Positions 21,611 through 31,070 of a stretch of 64,000 nt of DNA are shown piece by piece. The stretch is taken from the NCBI RefSeq assembly GCF_023983475.1, contig NZ_CP092712.1, positions 992,001-1,056,000 of the forward strand, read 5' to 3'. Numbering within the stretch: the stretch's first letter is position 1; the number at the start of each line of letters is the position of its first letter. This DNA comes from Aliivibrio fischeri ATCC 7744 = JCM 18803 = DSM 507. Its GTDB lineage: Bacteria > Pseudomonadota > Gammaproteobacteria > Enterobacterales > Vibrionaceae. The position numbers were made by a program, and so were the translations under genes. The notes beneath the pieces are model-generated. The model was not told the DNA's origin. It worked only from the letters and a program-made list of their open reading frames with translations, and did no database searches.

Positions 21611-21639
21611 AAAGCCACCTAATATTAGGTGGCTTTTTT
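21611..21639 (+). terminator. Terminator after adhE
   Basis: A long perfect stem (AAAGCCACCTAAT / ATTAGGTGGCTTT) is followed by a T-run about 55 bp after the adhE stop. Confidence 0.93.
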
Positions 21640-21679
21640 GTATCTAGCGATTTGTGTTTAAAAAGTTTATTGAACTGAT

Positions 21680-21737
21680 AATACTAATTTAAATAAGTAC
21701 CTGATCATCCATCTCACTGCTTATTCAGATTAGTATT
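21680..21737. repeat. Imperfect inverted repeat AATACTAAT...ATTAGTATT
   Basis: The left arm AATACTAATTTAAATAAG (21680-21697) and right arm CTTATTCAGATTAGTATT (21720-21737) form an 18-bp stem with a few mismatches around a 22-nt spacer. It lies between adhE and the disrupted SDR gene. It resembles the small dispersed palindromes of Vibrionaceae intergenic regions, but only one copy was noticed here. Confidence 0.55.
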
Positions 21738-22299
21738 AAATTACTAAGCTGTTGCTTCAATAATTCGGCCACTAAAATACTCATTAGCAAGAATGTATTC
21801 AGTGTTTTTTATCAGTTCTTGATTGATGGTACTTAGATTAGGCACGGTATCATTATTTGTTATTCTTGGTGTTACTCCACCAATTCTTATTTTGAATGGA
21901 TTCAGCTCTTTAGCCCAACTTTTAGTTAACCCTGCTAAAAGAGCTGTGGAGTTATCTGCTTGGTGCAAATGTGCTAAGTCATTGTGATAGCCAAGGTTAA
22001 TAATTACGCCTTCTTTCTTATGAGAGCGCATATTTTGAGCGGCAAATTGACCATAGGTGAATAACGTTGTTGCTAACTCGGTGAGCTGAAATGGACTATT
22101 TTGACTTTGAGAATCCAGCAAGCTTGGTAACGTCACAGCAGTATAGTTATTGATTAGTACATCTATGCCGTTATTAAACTCATTATCGATGGCATGAAAC
22201 AAATGGCGAATGCTTTCTTGGCTTTGGTCTTTTAGTTGATAGCTGACAATATTGGATGTTAATTGGCTGCAAAAACGATGCGTTTCATTTAACGCTTCT

Positions 22300-23608
22300 G
22301 CATCAGAATCAGGGTCCACGCATGAGTTGCTAAAATGTTAAATTACAGCTAAGTGCCAAATAATACCATCTCTCTAAAGTCTGTATTAAGTGCACATTTC
22401 AACTGCCGTTTCTTTAACGTTCCTTTTAAATCCACCAATTTTATGAAGTTCATACACATCTGGCGGATCCTAGATAAATTCTCTGCAGCATGCTGATACA
22501 TTATCTTACTGTCGTCTTCTTTCATTACGCTATCCAACCACCAATGCATACTTTCTACACCCCAATGGCCTCGGCATAATTTACCAAACTCTTCTGCTGA
22601 TAATTTCTTAGATGATATGAAATATCTAATACCTAAAGACCCTGAGTTACTTTTGTTATGTTTATTATAAGTCACTGCTATACATAAACTTTCTAGACCG
22701 TCCCAATCAACAGAGAAGTCTCCAAATGCTTCTGTAAATGGCACAACATAATAAGACCTAACCATTTTTCTTCCGCGCTTACCGACTTCTTCCGTTTCAA
22801 ATTTATCACACTCTAAATGAACAAGTTGAGCAAAAGAAAATTTATTTAAAAACATATTACGTAAACGTTCTTGGTTACCTTTCACTGCTAATAAGTAATC
22901 ACCTTTTCTATTAACAATATCTGCTGCAATTGTTCTCTGACAGCCCATTGCATCAAGACTAATAATTCTGTTTTTAACTTTAATTAGCTTTAGTATTTCA
23001 GGAATTGTCGTTATTTCATTGCTTTTGGAATCTGTTTTTAATTGGCCTAAAACCAAGCCTGTATCAACAGAATAAGCATTTACCATATGAGTTAAGCATT
23101 TGTTTTTACTATAGTCATATGTTCCTCTTAATGATTTCCCATCAATCGCTACATGAGTCGTATCTAATGATTTTTCATGCTGAATATCATTGCACCACCG
23201 TGTAAAACAAATTGAAAATTCATCGGGGTCAACCAAACTAACTATTCGAGCAATGGTATCGTGACTCGGTACTCCATGAGAGTAATCGCTAAATTTTCTA
23301 AACCACGTTAAATTCTCTTCACCAAAGGTATCTATCTCGTCCCAGGTCTTCATTCCACACAACATTGCGGTAACCACTTGGAACATGACTTCAAAGAAAT
23401 TATACGTCGATTTTCTCGACTGACGTGTATCGCTTAATATGTTAAAATGGTCTTTAAACTCGTCGTAATTCATTATTTTGTCTTCTTCTGTTTTGTTAAC
23501 AGTATAAGATCATTTCTAAACTTCGAATTCAAGCTATTTTAAAAAATTATATCCCGAAATATTAGAAATCACTGCGTAAATAACATGCGCGGACCCTGGC
23601 ATCAGAAT
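22300..23608 (-). mobile_element. ISAs1-type insertion sequence (1289 bp)
   Basis: The element runs 22310-23598. Its ends CAGGGTCCACGCATG and (complement of the right end) CAGGGTCCGCGCATG differ at one base. It is flanked by the 10-bp duplication GCATCAGAAT at 22300-22309 and 23599-23608. One intact transposase lies on the minus strand. It splits the SDR-like gene in the same orientation. Confidence 0.95.
22349..23473 (-). CDS. ISAs1-family transposase
   Basis: This 374-residue transposase begins with the DUF4338/H-repeat-like N-terminal region (DEFKDHFNILSDTRQSRKS). The probable DDE residues are Asp111 (VAIDGKSLRG), Asp174 (ISLDAMGCQ) and Glu307 (HWGVESMHW). The frame is uninterrupted and the length is normal for the family, so the element may still be mobile. 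H-repeat proteins of E. coli Rhs loci are relatives. Confidence 0.94.
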   Translation of the reverse strand: MNYDEFKDHFNILSDTRQSRKSTYNFFEVMFQVVTAMLCGMKTWDEIDTFGEENLTWFRKFSDYSHGVPSHDTIARIVSLVDPDEFSICFTRWCNDIQHEKSLDTTHVAIDGKSLRGTYDYSKNKCLTHMVNAYSVDTGLVLGQLKTDSKSNEITTIPEILKLIKVKNRIISLDAMGCQRTIAADIVNRKGDYLLAVKGNQERLRNMFLNKFSFAQLVHLECDKFETEEVGKRGRKMVRSYYVVPFTEAFGDFSVDWDGLESLCIAVTYNKHNKSNSGSLGIRYFISSKKLSAEEFGKLCRGHWGVESMHWWLDSVMKEDDSKIMYQHAAENLSRIRQMCMNFIKLVDLKGTLKKRQLKCALNTDFREMVLFGT

Positions 23609-23936
23609 CTGTAATGATTAAATAAGCGCCAAGAGAAGCGAAATGACATGAAATGGAACGACCCATAACATTTCCAGCTGATGTGATCAGTATGGTTGAA
23701 TGTTTTATTTGCATAGCATTCTTTCCTTAGAGCATGAATTGCTTTAATAGCGTTAGTTACTCGATGCTTTAATAATGGAATAGAAATATGACATCTGCTG
23801 TGAGATGAGCTTTAAATGATGATTAAATATCAATCAATATTGTGAATTATGCACTAACTCACATATTGCTCAATGATTAATGAGAAGGGAAAGTTAAAAC
23901 TGTTAATGGCTAATATGGAATTAATGTAATGTCGTA

Positions 23937-24443
23937 TTAAACATAAAAATTCATTTCAGAATGACGCTTAGCGGTTACAAGTTCATTATAAAGATCTTGT
24001 GGGATAGCGTTAAAAATCTCATTACCTGATTCTAACTGACGACGTTGGTGGCCTGATAGGTTGTGATAAATTTCTTCAGGTAGGTCACAAGTGTCTTGCG
24101 GCATATAAGCCATTGCATCCGGTGCTAGACCGTGTTGTAACTTAGCACTCGCCATTCCACCGTTGTGGAATTGATAAGCTTGAGCAGCAGAACGAGAATA
24201 ACTTTCTTCATTACTACGTAATGTTTGTGCATCAGCTAACTGAAAGCGTTGACGTAACAGATCTTCAGTTACTTTTTTCTCGTTAATTTTTTCAACAGGC
24301 GTGTTTTCACGTAAGTCATTAGATAGTAATGACATCATTAAAGCGAAATCAGCACGACGACCCGCTTCTACAGCGTGGTTTAGGTTCGAGCCAAATTGAA
24401 CTTCGCTAATTAATTCTGCTTTGTCTAATGTATGTACTTTCAT
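23937..24443 (-). CDS. Conserved protein of unknown function (168 residues)
   Basis: I do not recognise a characterised family. The soluble product begins MKVHTLDKAELISEVQFGSNLNHAVEAGRR. It is rich in Gln, Asn and Ala, lacks signal peptide and TM segments, and has an alternating helical pattern (DFALMMSLLSNDL, AQAYQFHNGGM). The codon usage matches the neighbours, and an AGAGGATTGATTC purine stretch precedes the ATG, so it is a real gene. It stands alone between the disrupted SDR gene and sodB. I suspect it is restricted to Vibrionaceae. Confidence 0.75.
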   Translation of the reverse strand: MKVHTLDKAELISEVQFGSNLNHAVEAGRRADFALMMSLLSNDLRENTPVEKINEKKVTEDLLRQRFQLADAQTLRSNEESYSRSAAQAYQFHNGGMASAKLQHGLAPDAMAYMPQDTCDLPEEIYHNLSGHQRRQLESGNEIFNAIPQDLYNELVTAKRHSEMNFYV

Positions 24444-24573
24444 GAATCAATCCTCTTGGTGATAACTATTTATCGGTAAGGGATTGGAAAGCTTTAGTCT
24501 TTTTAGGAAAAAAATTGCCGTTTTTTAAATTATTTTTAGAAATAGGGCAAAGAGTTACCGCAATGAAAGGTAA

Positions 24574-24602
24574 TAAAAAGGCCAGTATAAAAACTGACCT
24601 TT
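24574..24602 (-). terminator. Terminator after sodB
   Basis: The stem AAAGGTCAGT / ACTGGCCTTT (one G-U, read on the minus strand) has a 6-nt loop and a following T-run. It lies about 42 bp beyond the sodB stop. Confidence 0.8.
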
Positions 24603-24644
24603 GAAGTGTTTAGTCGCAAGATGCGTCTATTTATAATTCAAAAA

Positions 24645-25229
24645 TTATTTTGCTAGGTTTTCTTCTACGAAAGACCAGTTTACAAGGTTCCAGAATGCCC
24701 CCATGTAATCAGGACGAACATTACGGAAATCGATGTAGTAAGCGTGCTCCCACAGGTCAACTGTTAGAAGTGGTGTTGTACCTTCTTCTGTTAGTGGTGT
24801 TGCTGCGTTAGACGTGTTAACGATTTCTAGAGAACCGTCTGCTTTTTTCACTAACCAAGTCCAAGAAGAACCAAAGTTATTGATTGCTGAATCTGTGAAT
24901 TGAGCTTTAAATTCTTCAAAAGAACCGAATGCAGCGTTGATAGCTTCTGCTACAGCACCTGTTGGTTCGCCACCAGCGTTTGGAGCTAAACAGTGCCAGT
25001 AGAACGTGTGGTTCCAGATTTGTGCTGCGTTATTGAAAACACCACCAGTAGAAGTTTTAATGATCTCTTCTAGTGTTTTACCTTCAAACTCAGTACCAGG
25101 GATAAGACCGTTTAGTTTAACAACGTATGTGTTGTGGTGTTTACCGTGGTGGAAATCCAGTGTTTCTGCTGAGATATGTGGTTCTAGTGCATCTTTTGCA
25201 TACGGTAGAGCTGGTAATTCAAATGACAT
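24645..25229 (-). CDS. sodB: Superoxide dismutase [Fe]
   Basis: This 194-residue cytoplasmic iron superoxide dismutase begins MSFELPALPYAKDALEPHIS, matching E. coli SodB. An in-frame upstream ATG at 25244 would add METRA, which has no counterpart, so I chose 25229 with GGAGACACGAGCG upstream. The metal ligands are present: His in HHGKHHNTYV, His in NHTFYW, and Asp/His in VDLWEHAYYIDF. The residue pattern AGGEPTG is typical of the iron form. In enteric bacteria sodB is controlled by Fur through the sRNA RyhB, which could not be tested here. It is divergent from grxD. Confidence 0.96.
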   Translation of the reverse strand: MSFELPALPYAKDALEPHISAETLDFHHGKHHNTYVVKLNGLIPGTEFEGKTLEEIIKTSTGGVFNNAAQIWNHTFYWHCLAPNAGGEPTGAVAEAINAAFGSFEEFKAQFTDSAINNFGSSWTWLVKKADGSLEIVNTSNAATPLTEEGTTPLLTVDLWEHAYYIDFRNVRPDYMGAFWNLVNWSFVEENLAK

Positions 25230-25463
25230 CGCTCGTGTCTCCATTTAAAAGAGGTCTATGCCTCATTAATTTTCCAAAAATATGTGCTCAATTATAATTA
25301 GAGCTTATCTGACTTCGCTTTGATTCTAGCAAGTTTTAAGTTTATTTAAAGAAAAAGTACCGATTTTTCAAGAAATAATAACACTACAAATAATAGGTAT
25401 TTTTTTCTTCACACATAACAAGTAGAATGGATACAACTTAAATGTCGACCATTAGAGGATACA

Positions 25464-25799
25464 ATGGAAACTATCGATAAGATCAAACAACAAATTTCTG
25501 AAAACCACATCCTTTTATACATGAAGGGTTCTCCTAAACTACCTAGTTGTGGTTTCTCTTCTCAAGCTGCACAAGCTCTAATGAATTGTGGTGAGAAATT
25601 TGCGTACGTAGATATTTTACAAAACCCTGATATTCGTGCAGAGCTTCCAGCATACGCACAATGGCCAACATTCCCACAATTATGGGTTGAAGGCGAACTA
25701 GTTGGTGGCTGTGACATTATCATTGAAATGTTCCAAAAAGGTGAACTTCAGCCATTAATTAAAGAAGCGGCAGAGCGTAACGCACCAGCGGCTGAATAA
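25464..25799 (+). CDS. grxD: Monothiol glutaredoxin 4
   Basis: This 111-residue monothiol glutaredoxin has the CGFS active site (LPSCGFSSQAAQAL, near residue 30). Such proteins carry and deliver [2Fe-2S] clusters, often with BolA partners. The conserved WPTFPQLWVEGELVGGCDI follows, with the glutathione-binding TFPQ and GGCD residues. A GAGGATAC ribosome site precedes the ATG. It is divergent from sodB, an arrangement also found in other Vibrio that joins two iron-linked genes. Confidence 0.97.
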   Translation: METIDKIKQQISENHILLYMKGSPKLPSCGFSSQAAQALMNCGEKFAYVDILQNPDIRAELPAYAQWPTFPQLWVEGELVGGCDIIIEMFQKGELQPLIKEAAERNAPAAE

Positions 25800-25813
25800 T
25801 CAAAATATTTTCA

Positions 25814-25848
25814 TAAAAAAGCCACGTTATTAAACGTGGCTTTTTTTA
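25814..25848 (+). terminator. Terminator after grxD
   Basis: The stem AAAAAAGCCACGTT / ACGTGGCTTTTTT is followed by a T-run. It lies between convergent genes and can serve both strands. Confidence 0.92.
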
Positions 25849-25863
25849 TTTGGTTACTTTCAC

Positions 25864-27183
25864 TTAAAACGAAGACGATGATTTTTGTTGTTTTATGAAT
25901 GCCATCGTTTGTAACTGAGCTAGAGTTGATGTTCCTTTCTGTAGTTTAGTTAACCACTTTTCTTCTAACTGAGCCTTTTCGTCATCTAGTTTCATTTCAC
26001 AATAAACAAGATACACAATGAATGCCGTTTCATAATCGGCAATATCGTTTATTTGAATATCTGATATGTGTCGATTTGCTTCACCGTATCGATTAATTTT
26101 TAATTGAAATAATGCAGATAGTGCTCGTTGTGCGGCAATACACGGGATCCCACGTAGACGTCCTTTTAATTTGGCGCTCACGCGTTGCCATGCACTTTCT
26201 GGTGACCATTCTTGAAGGATGTCTTCAGAAGCTAAATATAAATCGCCCCAAGCAGCCATAGCTCGTTTACCTGCTGAATCAAATGCAGAATTTGGTAGCA
26301 GATAAGCGTATTTAGTGAGTAGGTCAAAAGCGTCGTATTTTTCCCCTTTTGCAAGTAAAGACCAAACGAGTTTGCAAAAGCGAATGTATGAATAAGGGGA
26401 GAGTTCAAAGCCTCTTTTCCAAAATCGAGCAGCGATGCCAATATCTTCTCTTGCAAAAGAAACTTCAGCTTTTAGATCAATTAACTGCAGGTTATCTTTA
26501 TTTTTTTGTAGCAGGCCATCAATATGTTGATTCGCTTGTTCGTATTCTTTTTTAGCTAACAGTATTTCAGCATATTGAATATCGGCTTCGATAGATTCTT
26601 TGATAATTGAAAGTAAGGCCTTATTGACACTCAACGCTTCTTGAAGACGGTTTACTTTAATTAGACGTGATGCCAATTTCAGCATTGAATCTTTCAGGAT
26701 CACTTTGTTAGGCGCTTGAAAGATTAAGGGTTTCACACCCGCTAGTCCATCTTTTGTATAAGCGGCAATCATCCCAGTAGAAAATTGGCGTTTAATCAAA
26801 TCATGATTAATGACTTTAATAATTTCTTCAGGGCGAATTGGTTTTTGAATGTATTTAGCCGGCATGTAATCAGTGTATGCAAGCTCAATTTGCGGGTCTT
26901 CATTACCTGTGACGATATAAATAAGTGTGTTGTCTGTGATAAGACGTAACAACTTAAGTTGCTCTAGCATTTGTAGACCGGTGCTACCGTGACCTAAATT
27001 ATGATCTACGAATAACACATCAAATTTCTGACGTTTACAGTTACCAACGGCGGCACCCGCTGTAGGGCAGCATGAAATATTGTTGGTTGGGACACCTATA
27101 CGACTGAGTAATGCTCTAAGCGCATTTTGAATGACAGTGCTGTCGTCAATGATAAGAAATGAAGAAAGCTTAATTAATTTCAT
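25864..27183 (-). CDS. Response regulator with long helical-repeat region
   Basis: This 439-residue protein has an N-terminal CheY-like receiver (about residues 8-130). The acidic pair is in LIIDDST, the phospho-acceptor Asp in VLFVDHNLG near residue 61, the Thr in IYIVTGNED, and the Lys in YIQKPIRP. The remaining 300 residues look like TPR/HAT-type helical repeats (LQEALSVNKALLSIIKES; YEQANQHIDGLLQKNKDN). There is no DNA-binding or GGDEF/EAL domain, so output is probably by protein-protein contact. No histidine kinase gene is adjacent, so it is an orphan. Similar proteins are widespread in Vibrio, but I know of no defined role. Confidence 0.85.
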   Translation of the reverse strand: MKLIKLSSFLIIDDSTVIQNALRALLSRIGVPTNNISCCPTAGAAVGNCKRQKFDVLFVDHNLGHGSTGLQMLEQLKLLRLITDNTLIYIVTGNEDPQIELAYTDYMPAKYIQKPIRPEEIIKVINHDLIKRQFSTGMIAAYTKDGLAGVKPLIFQAPNKVILKDSMLKLASRLIKVNRLQEALSVNKALLSIIKESIEADIQYAEILLAKKEYEQANQHIDGLLQKNKDNLQLIDLKAEVSFAREDIGIAARFWKRGFELSPYSYIRFCKLVWSLLAKGEKYDAFDLLTKYAYLLPNSAFDSAGKRAMAAWGDLYLASEDILQEWSPESAWQRVSAKLKGRLRGIPCIAAQRALSALFQLKINRYGEANRHISDIQINDIADYETAFIVYLVYCEMKLDDEKAQLEEKWLTKLQKGTSTLAQLQTMAFIKQQKSSSSF

Positions 27184-27291
27184 ACAAGATTATAGGTGGT
27201 GATTAAACAATGGCAGAGTATAGCAACTGTATCAGTTAAAGATACGTTCAAACAAAGGGATAAAGGGGTATTTTTTTGATCTTTATGCAAA

Positions 27292-27317
27292 AAAACGGCA
27301 GAAACATCTGCCGTTTT
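27292..27317 (-). terminator. Terminator after the Na+/H+ antiporter gene
   Basis: The stem AAAACGGCAGA / TCTGCCGTTTT has a 4-nt loop and a T-run on the minus strand, about 35 bp beyond the antiporter stop. Confidence 0.85.
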
Positions 27318-27352
27318 AACGTTTTTTTAAATAAAAATGCAATTCAATTACA

Positions 27353-28681
27353 TTATAGAACCATTGCTGCAATCCATCCGAAGATAATTAGTGGCAGGTT
27401 ATAATGCAAAAAGGTAGGTACAACAGTTTCCCAAACGTGTTCATGTTGGCCATCAGAGTTTAGGCCTGATGTTGGACCTAATGTCGAATCCGAGGCAGGA
27501 GAACCAGCATCACCAAGCGCTGCAGCAGTACCAACAAGTGCGATGGTTGCCATTGGCGAAAAGCCAAAAGCAATAGCAAGAGGGACATAGATAGTTGCAA
27601 TGATTGGAATGGTTGAGAACGAAGAGCCGATTCCCATTGTAACTAATAGACCAACAATTAGCATAAGTAGGGCTGCTAGAGGTTTATTATCACCAATAGA
27701 GGTAGATAAAGCTTGAACTAGGGTTTCTACGCCACCTGTTGCTTTCATTACTGCGGCAAAGCCTGCAGCTGAAATCATAATAAAGCCAATCATTGCCATC
27801 ATGTGAACACCACGAGTGAATACGTCTTGAGTTTCTTTCCAAGCAATCACGCCACCAAAAGTAAACACCATGAAACCAGCAAGAGCACCAATGATCATTG
27901 AACCAGCATATAACTGAACCGATAGGGCAGCAACGATAGCTAAAATAGAAATTTGGATATGACGTTTATTAAATGTAGGTTCTACTGATGTTGGGGTTAA
28001 CTCAGAGTTATCAACTTCGGCATACGTTCTTGGTTTGCGGTATGAAATAAATACGGCGATTAATAAGCCGGCAACCATGCCAAGTGCTGGCAAAGCCATT
28101 GCTAGTGGTACTTGGCTTGCAAGTACATCTAAATGGTTGTCATGTAGGTTTTTAAGCAGGATATTATTTAAGAAGATACCACCAAAACCGACAGGTAAAA
28201 TCATATAAGGTGTCACTAAACCAAAAGTAAGAACACAAGCAATTAAACGGCGATCAAGTTTTAGTTTATTAAAAACTTGAAGTAGTGGCGGGATCAAAAT
28301 TGGAATAAAGGCAATATGAACTGGCACTACGTTTTGAGATGAAATCGTAACGAGAAGTATCAAGCATAATAGTAAATATTTTACACCGGTTGCGGCGTGG
28401 ATATTTTCTTTACCATTTATACGTTTGATCACACTGTGAGCAAGTAAATCAGTAACGCCTGATTTTGAAATAGCAACGGCAAAGGCGCCAAGCATAGCGT
28501 AACTTAATGCAATAGTTGCACCGCCACCTAGGCCACCTTCGAAAGCTGAAATGGTTTCAGATAATGATAATCCACCTACTAATCCACCGATTAGTGCGCT
28601 AAATGTTAAGGCAACAACAACGTTAACTCTAAGCAAAGCAAGGATAAGCATAACTGAAACAGAAAGAATGATTGGATTCAT
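27353..28681 (-). CDS. Na+/H+ antiporter family protein (NhaC-type fold)
   Basis: This polytopic inner-membrane transporter of 442 residues has about 11-12 hydrophobic segments. It starts [21 protein letters not shown], which I chose at 28681 because AGGGAAC precedes it. An upstream ATG at 28723 adds 14 residues and lacks a ribosome site. Motifs include [20 protein letters not shown] near residue 50 and the [25 protein letters not shown] segment near the C-terminus, typical of the NhaC-like Na+/H+ antiporter family (Pfam Na_H_antiporter and its N-terminal partner). Sodium is the inferred substrate; related members exchange other cations or amino acids. It is 50 bp downstream of rnt, probably co-transcribed. 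Confidence 0.82.
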   Translation of the reverse strand: MNPIILSVSVMLILALLRVNVVVALTFSALIGGLVGGLSLSETISAFEGGLGGGATIALSYAMLGAFAVAISKSGVTDLLAHSVIKRINGKENIHAATGVKYLLLCLILLVTISSQNVVPVHIAFIPILIPPLLQVFNKLKLDRRLIACVLTFGLVTPYMILPVGFGGIFLNNILLKNLHDNHLDVLASQVPLAMALPALGMVAGLLIAVFISYRKPRTYAEVDNSELTPTSVEPTFNKRHIQISILAIVAALSVQLYAGSMIIGALAGFMVFTFGGVIAWKETQDVFTRGVHMMAMIGFIMISAAGFAAVMKATGGVETLVQALSTSIGDNKPLAALLMLIVGLLVTMGIGSSFSTIPIIATIYVPLAIAFGFSPMATIALVGTAAALGDAGSPASDSTLGPTSGLNSDGQHEHVWETVVPTFLHYNLPLIIFGWIAAMVL

Positions 28682-28731
28682 TGTGTTTAGTTCCCTGTAA
28701 ATTATTATGTAGTTAGTTAGCAATTAGCCAA

Positions 28732-29400
28732 TTAATTATTATTAGTATCGTTTTCTGGTTCTGGCATTACAGGCCAGCCACCAAGATCTTTCCATTTATT
28801 CACAATACGACAGAATAGTTCTGCCGTTTTTTCTGTATCATAAAGAGCTGAATGAGCTTCTTTACCATCAAAATCCATTCCTGCCGTTTTACACGCTTTT
28901 GCCAATACAGTTTGACCAAGTGCAAGGCCACTGATTGCCGCTGTATCAAAGGTGCAAAATGGATGGAAAGGAATGCGTTTTAATTTTGTTCGTGCCGCTG
29001 CTTCCATAACAAAGCTATGGTCAAAATGAGCATTATGAGCAACCATTATTGCACGTTGGCAATCGTGTTGTTTTTGTTCTTTACGGACAAGTTTGAAGAT
29101 TTCTTTTAATGCAACGTCTTCAGTGACAGCACCACGTAATGGGCTAAATGGGTCACGTATACCATTAAATTCAAGTGCCTCTTTTTCAATATTAGCACCT
29201 TCAAAAGGAGTGACATGGAAGTGGATGGTGGTAGCAGGTTTTAAATTACCTTGCTCATCCATAGCGAGAGTAACAGCACAAATCTCAAGTAATGCATCAG
29301 TTTTAGCATTAAAACCTGCTGTTTCAACATCAATAACTACAGGAAAATAGCCACGAAAACGGTTTTTTAATAAATTGTGTTGTTCTACTTCAGTCATCAT
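28732..29400 (-). CDS. rnt: Ribonuclease T
   Basis: This 222-residue DEDDh-type 3'-5' exoribonuclease trims the 3' ends of tRNAs and other stable RNAs. ExoI motif [20 protein letters not shown] carries the Asp and Glu. ExoII is [15 protein letters not shown]. ExoIII is [15 protein letters not shown] with the His and Asp. Two adjacent ATG codons start the frame (MMTEV or MTEV). It is divergent from motY, the order found in V. cholerae. Confidence 0.96.
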   Translation of the reverse strand: MMTEVEQHNLLKNRFRGYFPVVIDVETAGFNAKTDALLEICAVTLAMDEQGNLKPATTIHFHVTPFEGANIEKEALEFNGIRDPFSPLRGAVTEDVALKEIFKLVRKEQKQHDCQRAIMVAHNAHFDHSFVMEAAARTKLKRIPFHPFCTFDTAAISGLALGQTVLAKACKTAGMDFDGKEAHSALYDTEKTAELFCRIVNKWKDLGGWPVMPEPENDTNNN

Positions 29401-29586
29401 TCGGTACGTAAGAAAATGTTATGACTATTATTGCAGATTATCCGTAGCATAAAAACTGTAAATAAGGTGTGATAGAGATATATTTATTAGTATCTAACTG
29501 AAATTGGCCAGTTGTAAGTAATTATTGGTCTAATTATTGCTTTATTAATAGCATCGTCAACGGCATGACCCATAGATTTAGGTATT

Positions 29587-30465
29587 ATGAAAAAAATATT
29601 TGTTACATCTGCTTTATTAGTGAGCTCTTTGATTGCTACTCCTGTATTAGCAAATAAGAATTATGTCGCTAAGCCAGAGCAATCGAAGTGGACGATGTTA
29701 GAAAACTCGCCTTTAGAGTGTCGTTTGTCTCATAACATTCCTAATTATGGTAGTGCACAGTTTTCATCTTATGCTAACAAGAAGATGAATCTGGATTTTG
29801 AACTAAAAATGAACCGCCCAATGGGTGAAACTCGTGCTGTTAATCTTGTGTCTATGCCTGCTCGCTGGATGCCGGGTGATGGTGCGGAAAGTATGTTGAA
29901 TTTAAAGTTCTTTAAACAATTTGATGGTTATGTTGGTGGCCCAACAGCTTGGTCTATGCTTGCTGAACTTGAAAGTGGTCGATTCCCAACGTTTACCTAT
30001 GCTGATTGGCAAAGTCCTAAGCAAATAATTGAAGTTGCGTTATCACCCGTTTTATTTCAAGAGCAATATAATGTGTTTAGTATGTGTATTGCTAACTTAT
30101 TACCATACAGTTTTGAAGATATCTCATTCACTATTTTGCATTTTGACAAAAACAGTGATGAACTAAATAAGGCATCCAAAAAACGTTTGTCGCAAATTGC
30201 TGATTTTATTAAATACACTAAAGATGTGGATTTAGTGTTGGTAGCAACTTATACCGACTCTAGTGGTGGTAAAAATGTGAACCAACAAGTGTCAGAAAGA
30301 CGTGCGTTAAAACTACAAAATTACTTTGAGTCAATTGGTTTACCTGCCGATCGTATTCGTGTTCATTCGTATGGTGAGCGTCGTCCAATCGCAGATAATG
30401 CAACACCTATTGGTAAGAATAAAAACCGTCGTGTTGTCATTTCTCTAGGTCGAACAATTATCTAA
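29587..30465 (+). CDS. motY: Sodium-type flagellar motor protein MotY
   Basis: MotY, 292 residues here (close to the Vibrio alginolyticus protein), forms the T ring at the base of the polar flagellum and helps hold the PomA/PomB sodium stator. A Sec signal peptide ([23 protein letters not shown]) is followed by the MotY-specific N-terminal domain. The C-terminal OmpA-like peptidoglycan-binding domain (about 180-290) shows [34 protein letters not shown] and [11 protein letters not shown]. It is divergent from rnt and followed by a terminator. Confidence 0.95.
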   Translation: MKKIFVTSALLVSSLIATPVLANKNYVAKPEQSKWTMLENSPLECRLSHNIPNYGSAQFSSYANKKMNLDFELKMNRPMGETRAVNLVSMPARWMPGDGAESMLNLKFFKQFDGYVGGPTAWSMLAELESGRFPTFTYADWQSPKQIIEVALSPVLFQEQYNVFSMCIANLLPYSFEDISFTILHFDKNSDELNKASKKRLSQIADFIKYTKDVDLVLVATYTDSSGGKNVNQQVSERRALKLQNYFESIGLPADRIRVHSYGERRPIADNATPIGKNKNRRVVISLGRTII

Positions 30466-30489
30466 TTATTCGTTTTAAAATAGCTATAG

Positions 30490-30517
30490 AAAGACGCCTC
30501 ATTGTAGGCGTCTTTTT
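30490..30517. terminator. Terminator after motY
   Basis: The stem AAAGACGCCT / AGGCGTCTTT has a 6-nt loop and a T-run. It lies between the convergent motY and DUF2753 genes and touches the stop codon of the latter. Confidence 0.9.
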
Positions 30518-30951
30518 TATTGTAATTTGAAACTGGCGATTAACTCACACTGAACTGTACTATCAATATGTTGTATATGTCGTGCAATTGATGGGTTAGG
30601 GTGGCGCTTCATAAAATCCAATAATGCACTCTTGCAACAACCCAAATTATCAACAAAAGATTCACACTCGCTATGTGGACATTGAGGTACAAGTGTTAAT
30701 ATTTTTTCTGATGCAAGTTCAAGATATTTTAGTTCAAAACGACTGTCATTTTGGCTTCTCCAAAATTGAGCCAGATTATGACAAGAAATAACAGATATGG
30801 TTATTTGGTCATTTAAACTCGCTTCATTTCTTTTTATCAGCTCTTCTGAAATAGCAAAGGCTTGCTGATAATGAAGAATGGTTCGCCATGAATCTTCATT
30901 CTTAAAAGCTTGTTCAGCTAATAATGTATGTTTTTCCCACAATTCAATCAT
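30517..30951 (-). CDS. DUF2753-family protein
   Basis: This 144-residue soluble protein is predicted to be helical, beginning with a TPR-like pair (LWEKHTLLAEQAFKNEDSWRTILHYQQAFAI-type spacing). It has a Cys-rich central stretch (CPHSECESFVDNLGCCKSALLDFMKRHPNPS). I associate this pattern with the DUF2753 family of Vibrionaceae. The CxxxxC...CC arrangement could bind metal or form disulfides; this is speculation. The function is unknown. It is convergent with motY and lies upstream of IS4 copy B. Confidence 0.75.
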   Translation of the reverse strand: MIELWEKHTLLAEQAFKNEDSWRTILHYQQAFAISEELIKRNEASLNDQITISVISCHNLAQFWRSQNDSRFELKYLELASEKILTLVPQCPHSECESFVDNLGCCKSALLDFMKRHPNPSIARHIQHIDSTVQCELIASFKLQ

Positions 30952-31070
30952 AGTAAAGCCTCAATTAGTTTATTAAGAATTTCATTATCACGGGTAAATC
31001 TAACTGAGAATTATTATCAATTGAAGGCTTATGTATAAAAAAACCTGCCTAGATCGCTAATGCCGCTCGC

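Larger units (their letters stand above)
21744..23714 (-). pseudogene. SDR-family gene interrupted by an ISAs1-type element
   Basis: The start lies at 23714 (ATGCAAATAAAACATTC, preceded by AAGGA) and the first part runs to 23599. The second part runs 22299-21744. Joining the two while counting the 10-bp duplication once gives an open frame of 672 nt, or 223 residues. The N-terminus ILITSAGNVMGRS resembles the SDR nucleotide-binding TGxxxGxG motif. VLINNYTA matches the NNAG position. LLAGLTKSWAKEL matches the helix after the active site. The usual YxxxK pair seems absent (Ala and Thr at those positions), so it may have been a non-catalytic relative. The function is unknown. Confidence 0.85.

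Noticed and set aside
29401..29586. A sigma-28 flagellar promoter for motY
   Set aside because: No sequence close to the TAAA-N15-GCCGATAA consensus at a suitable distance.
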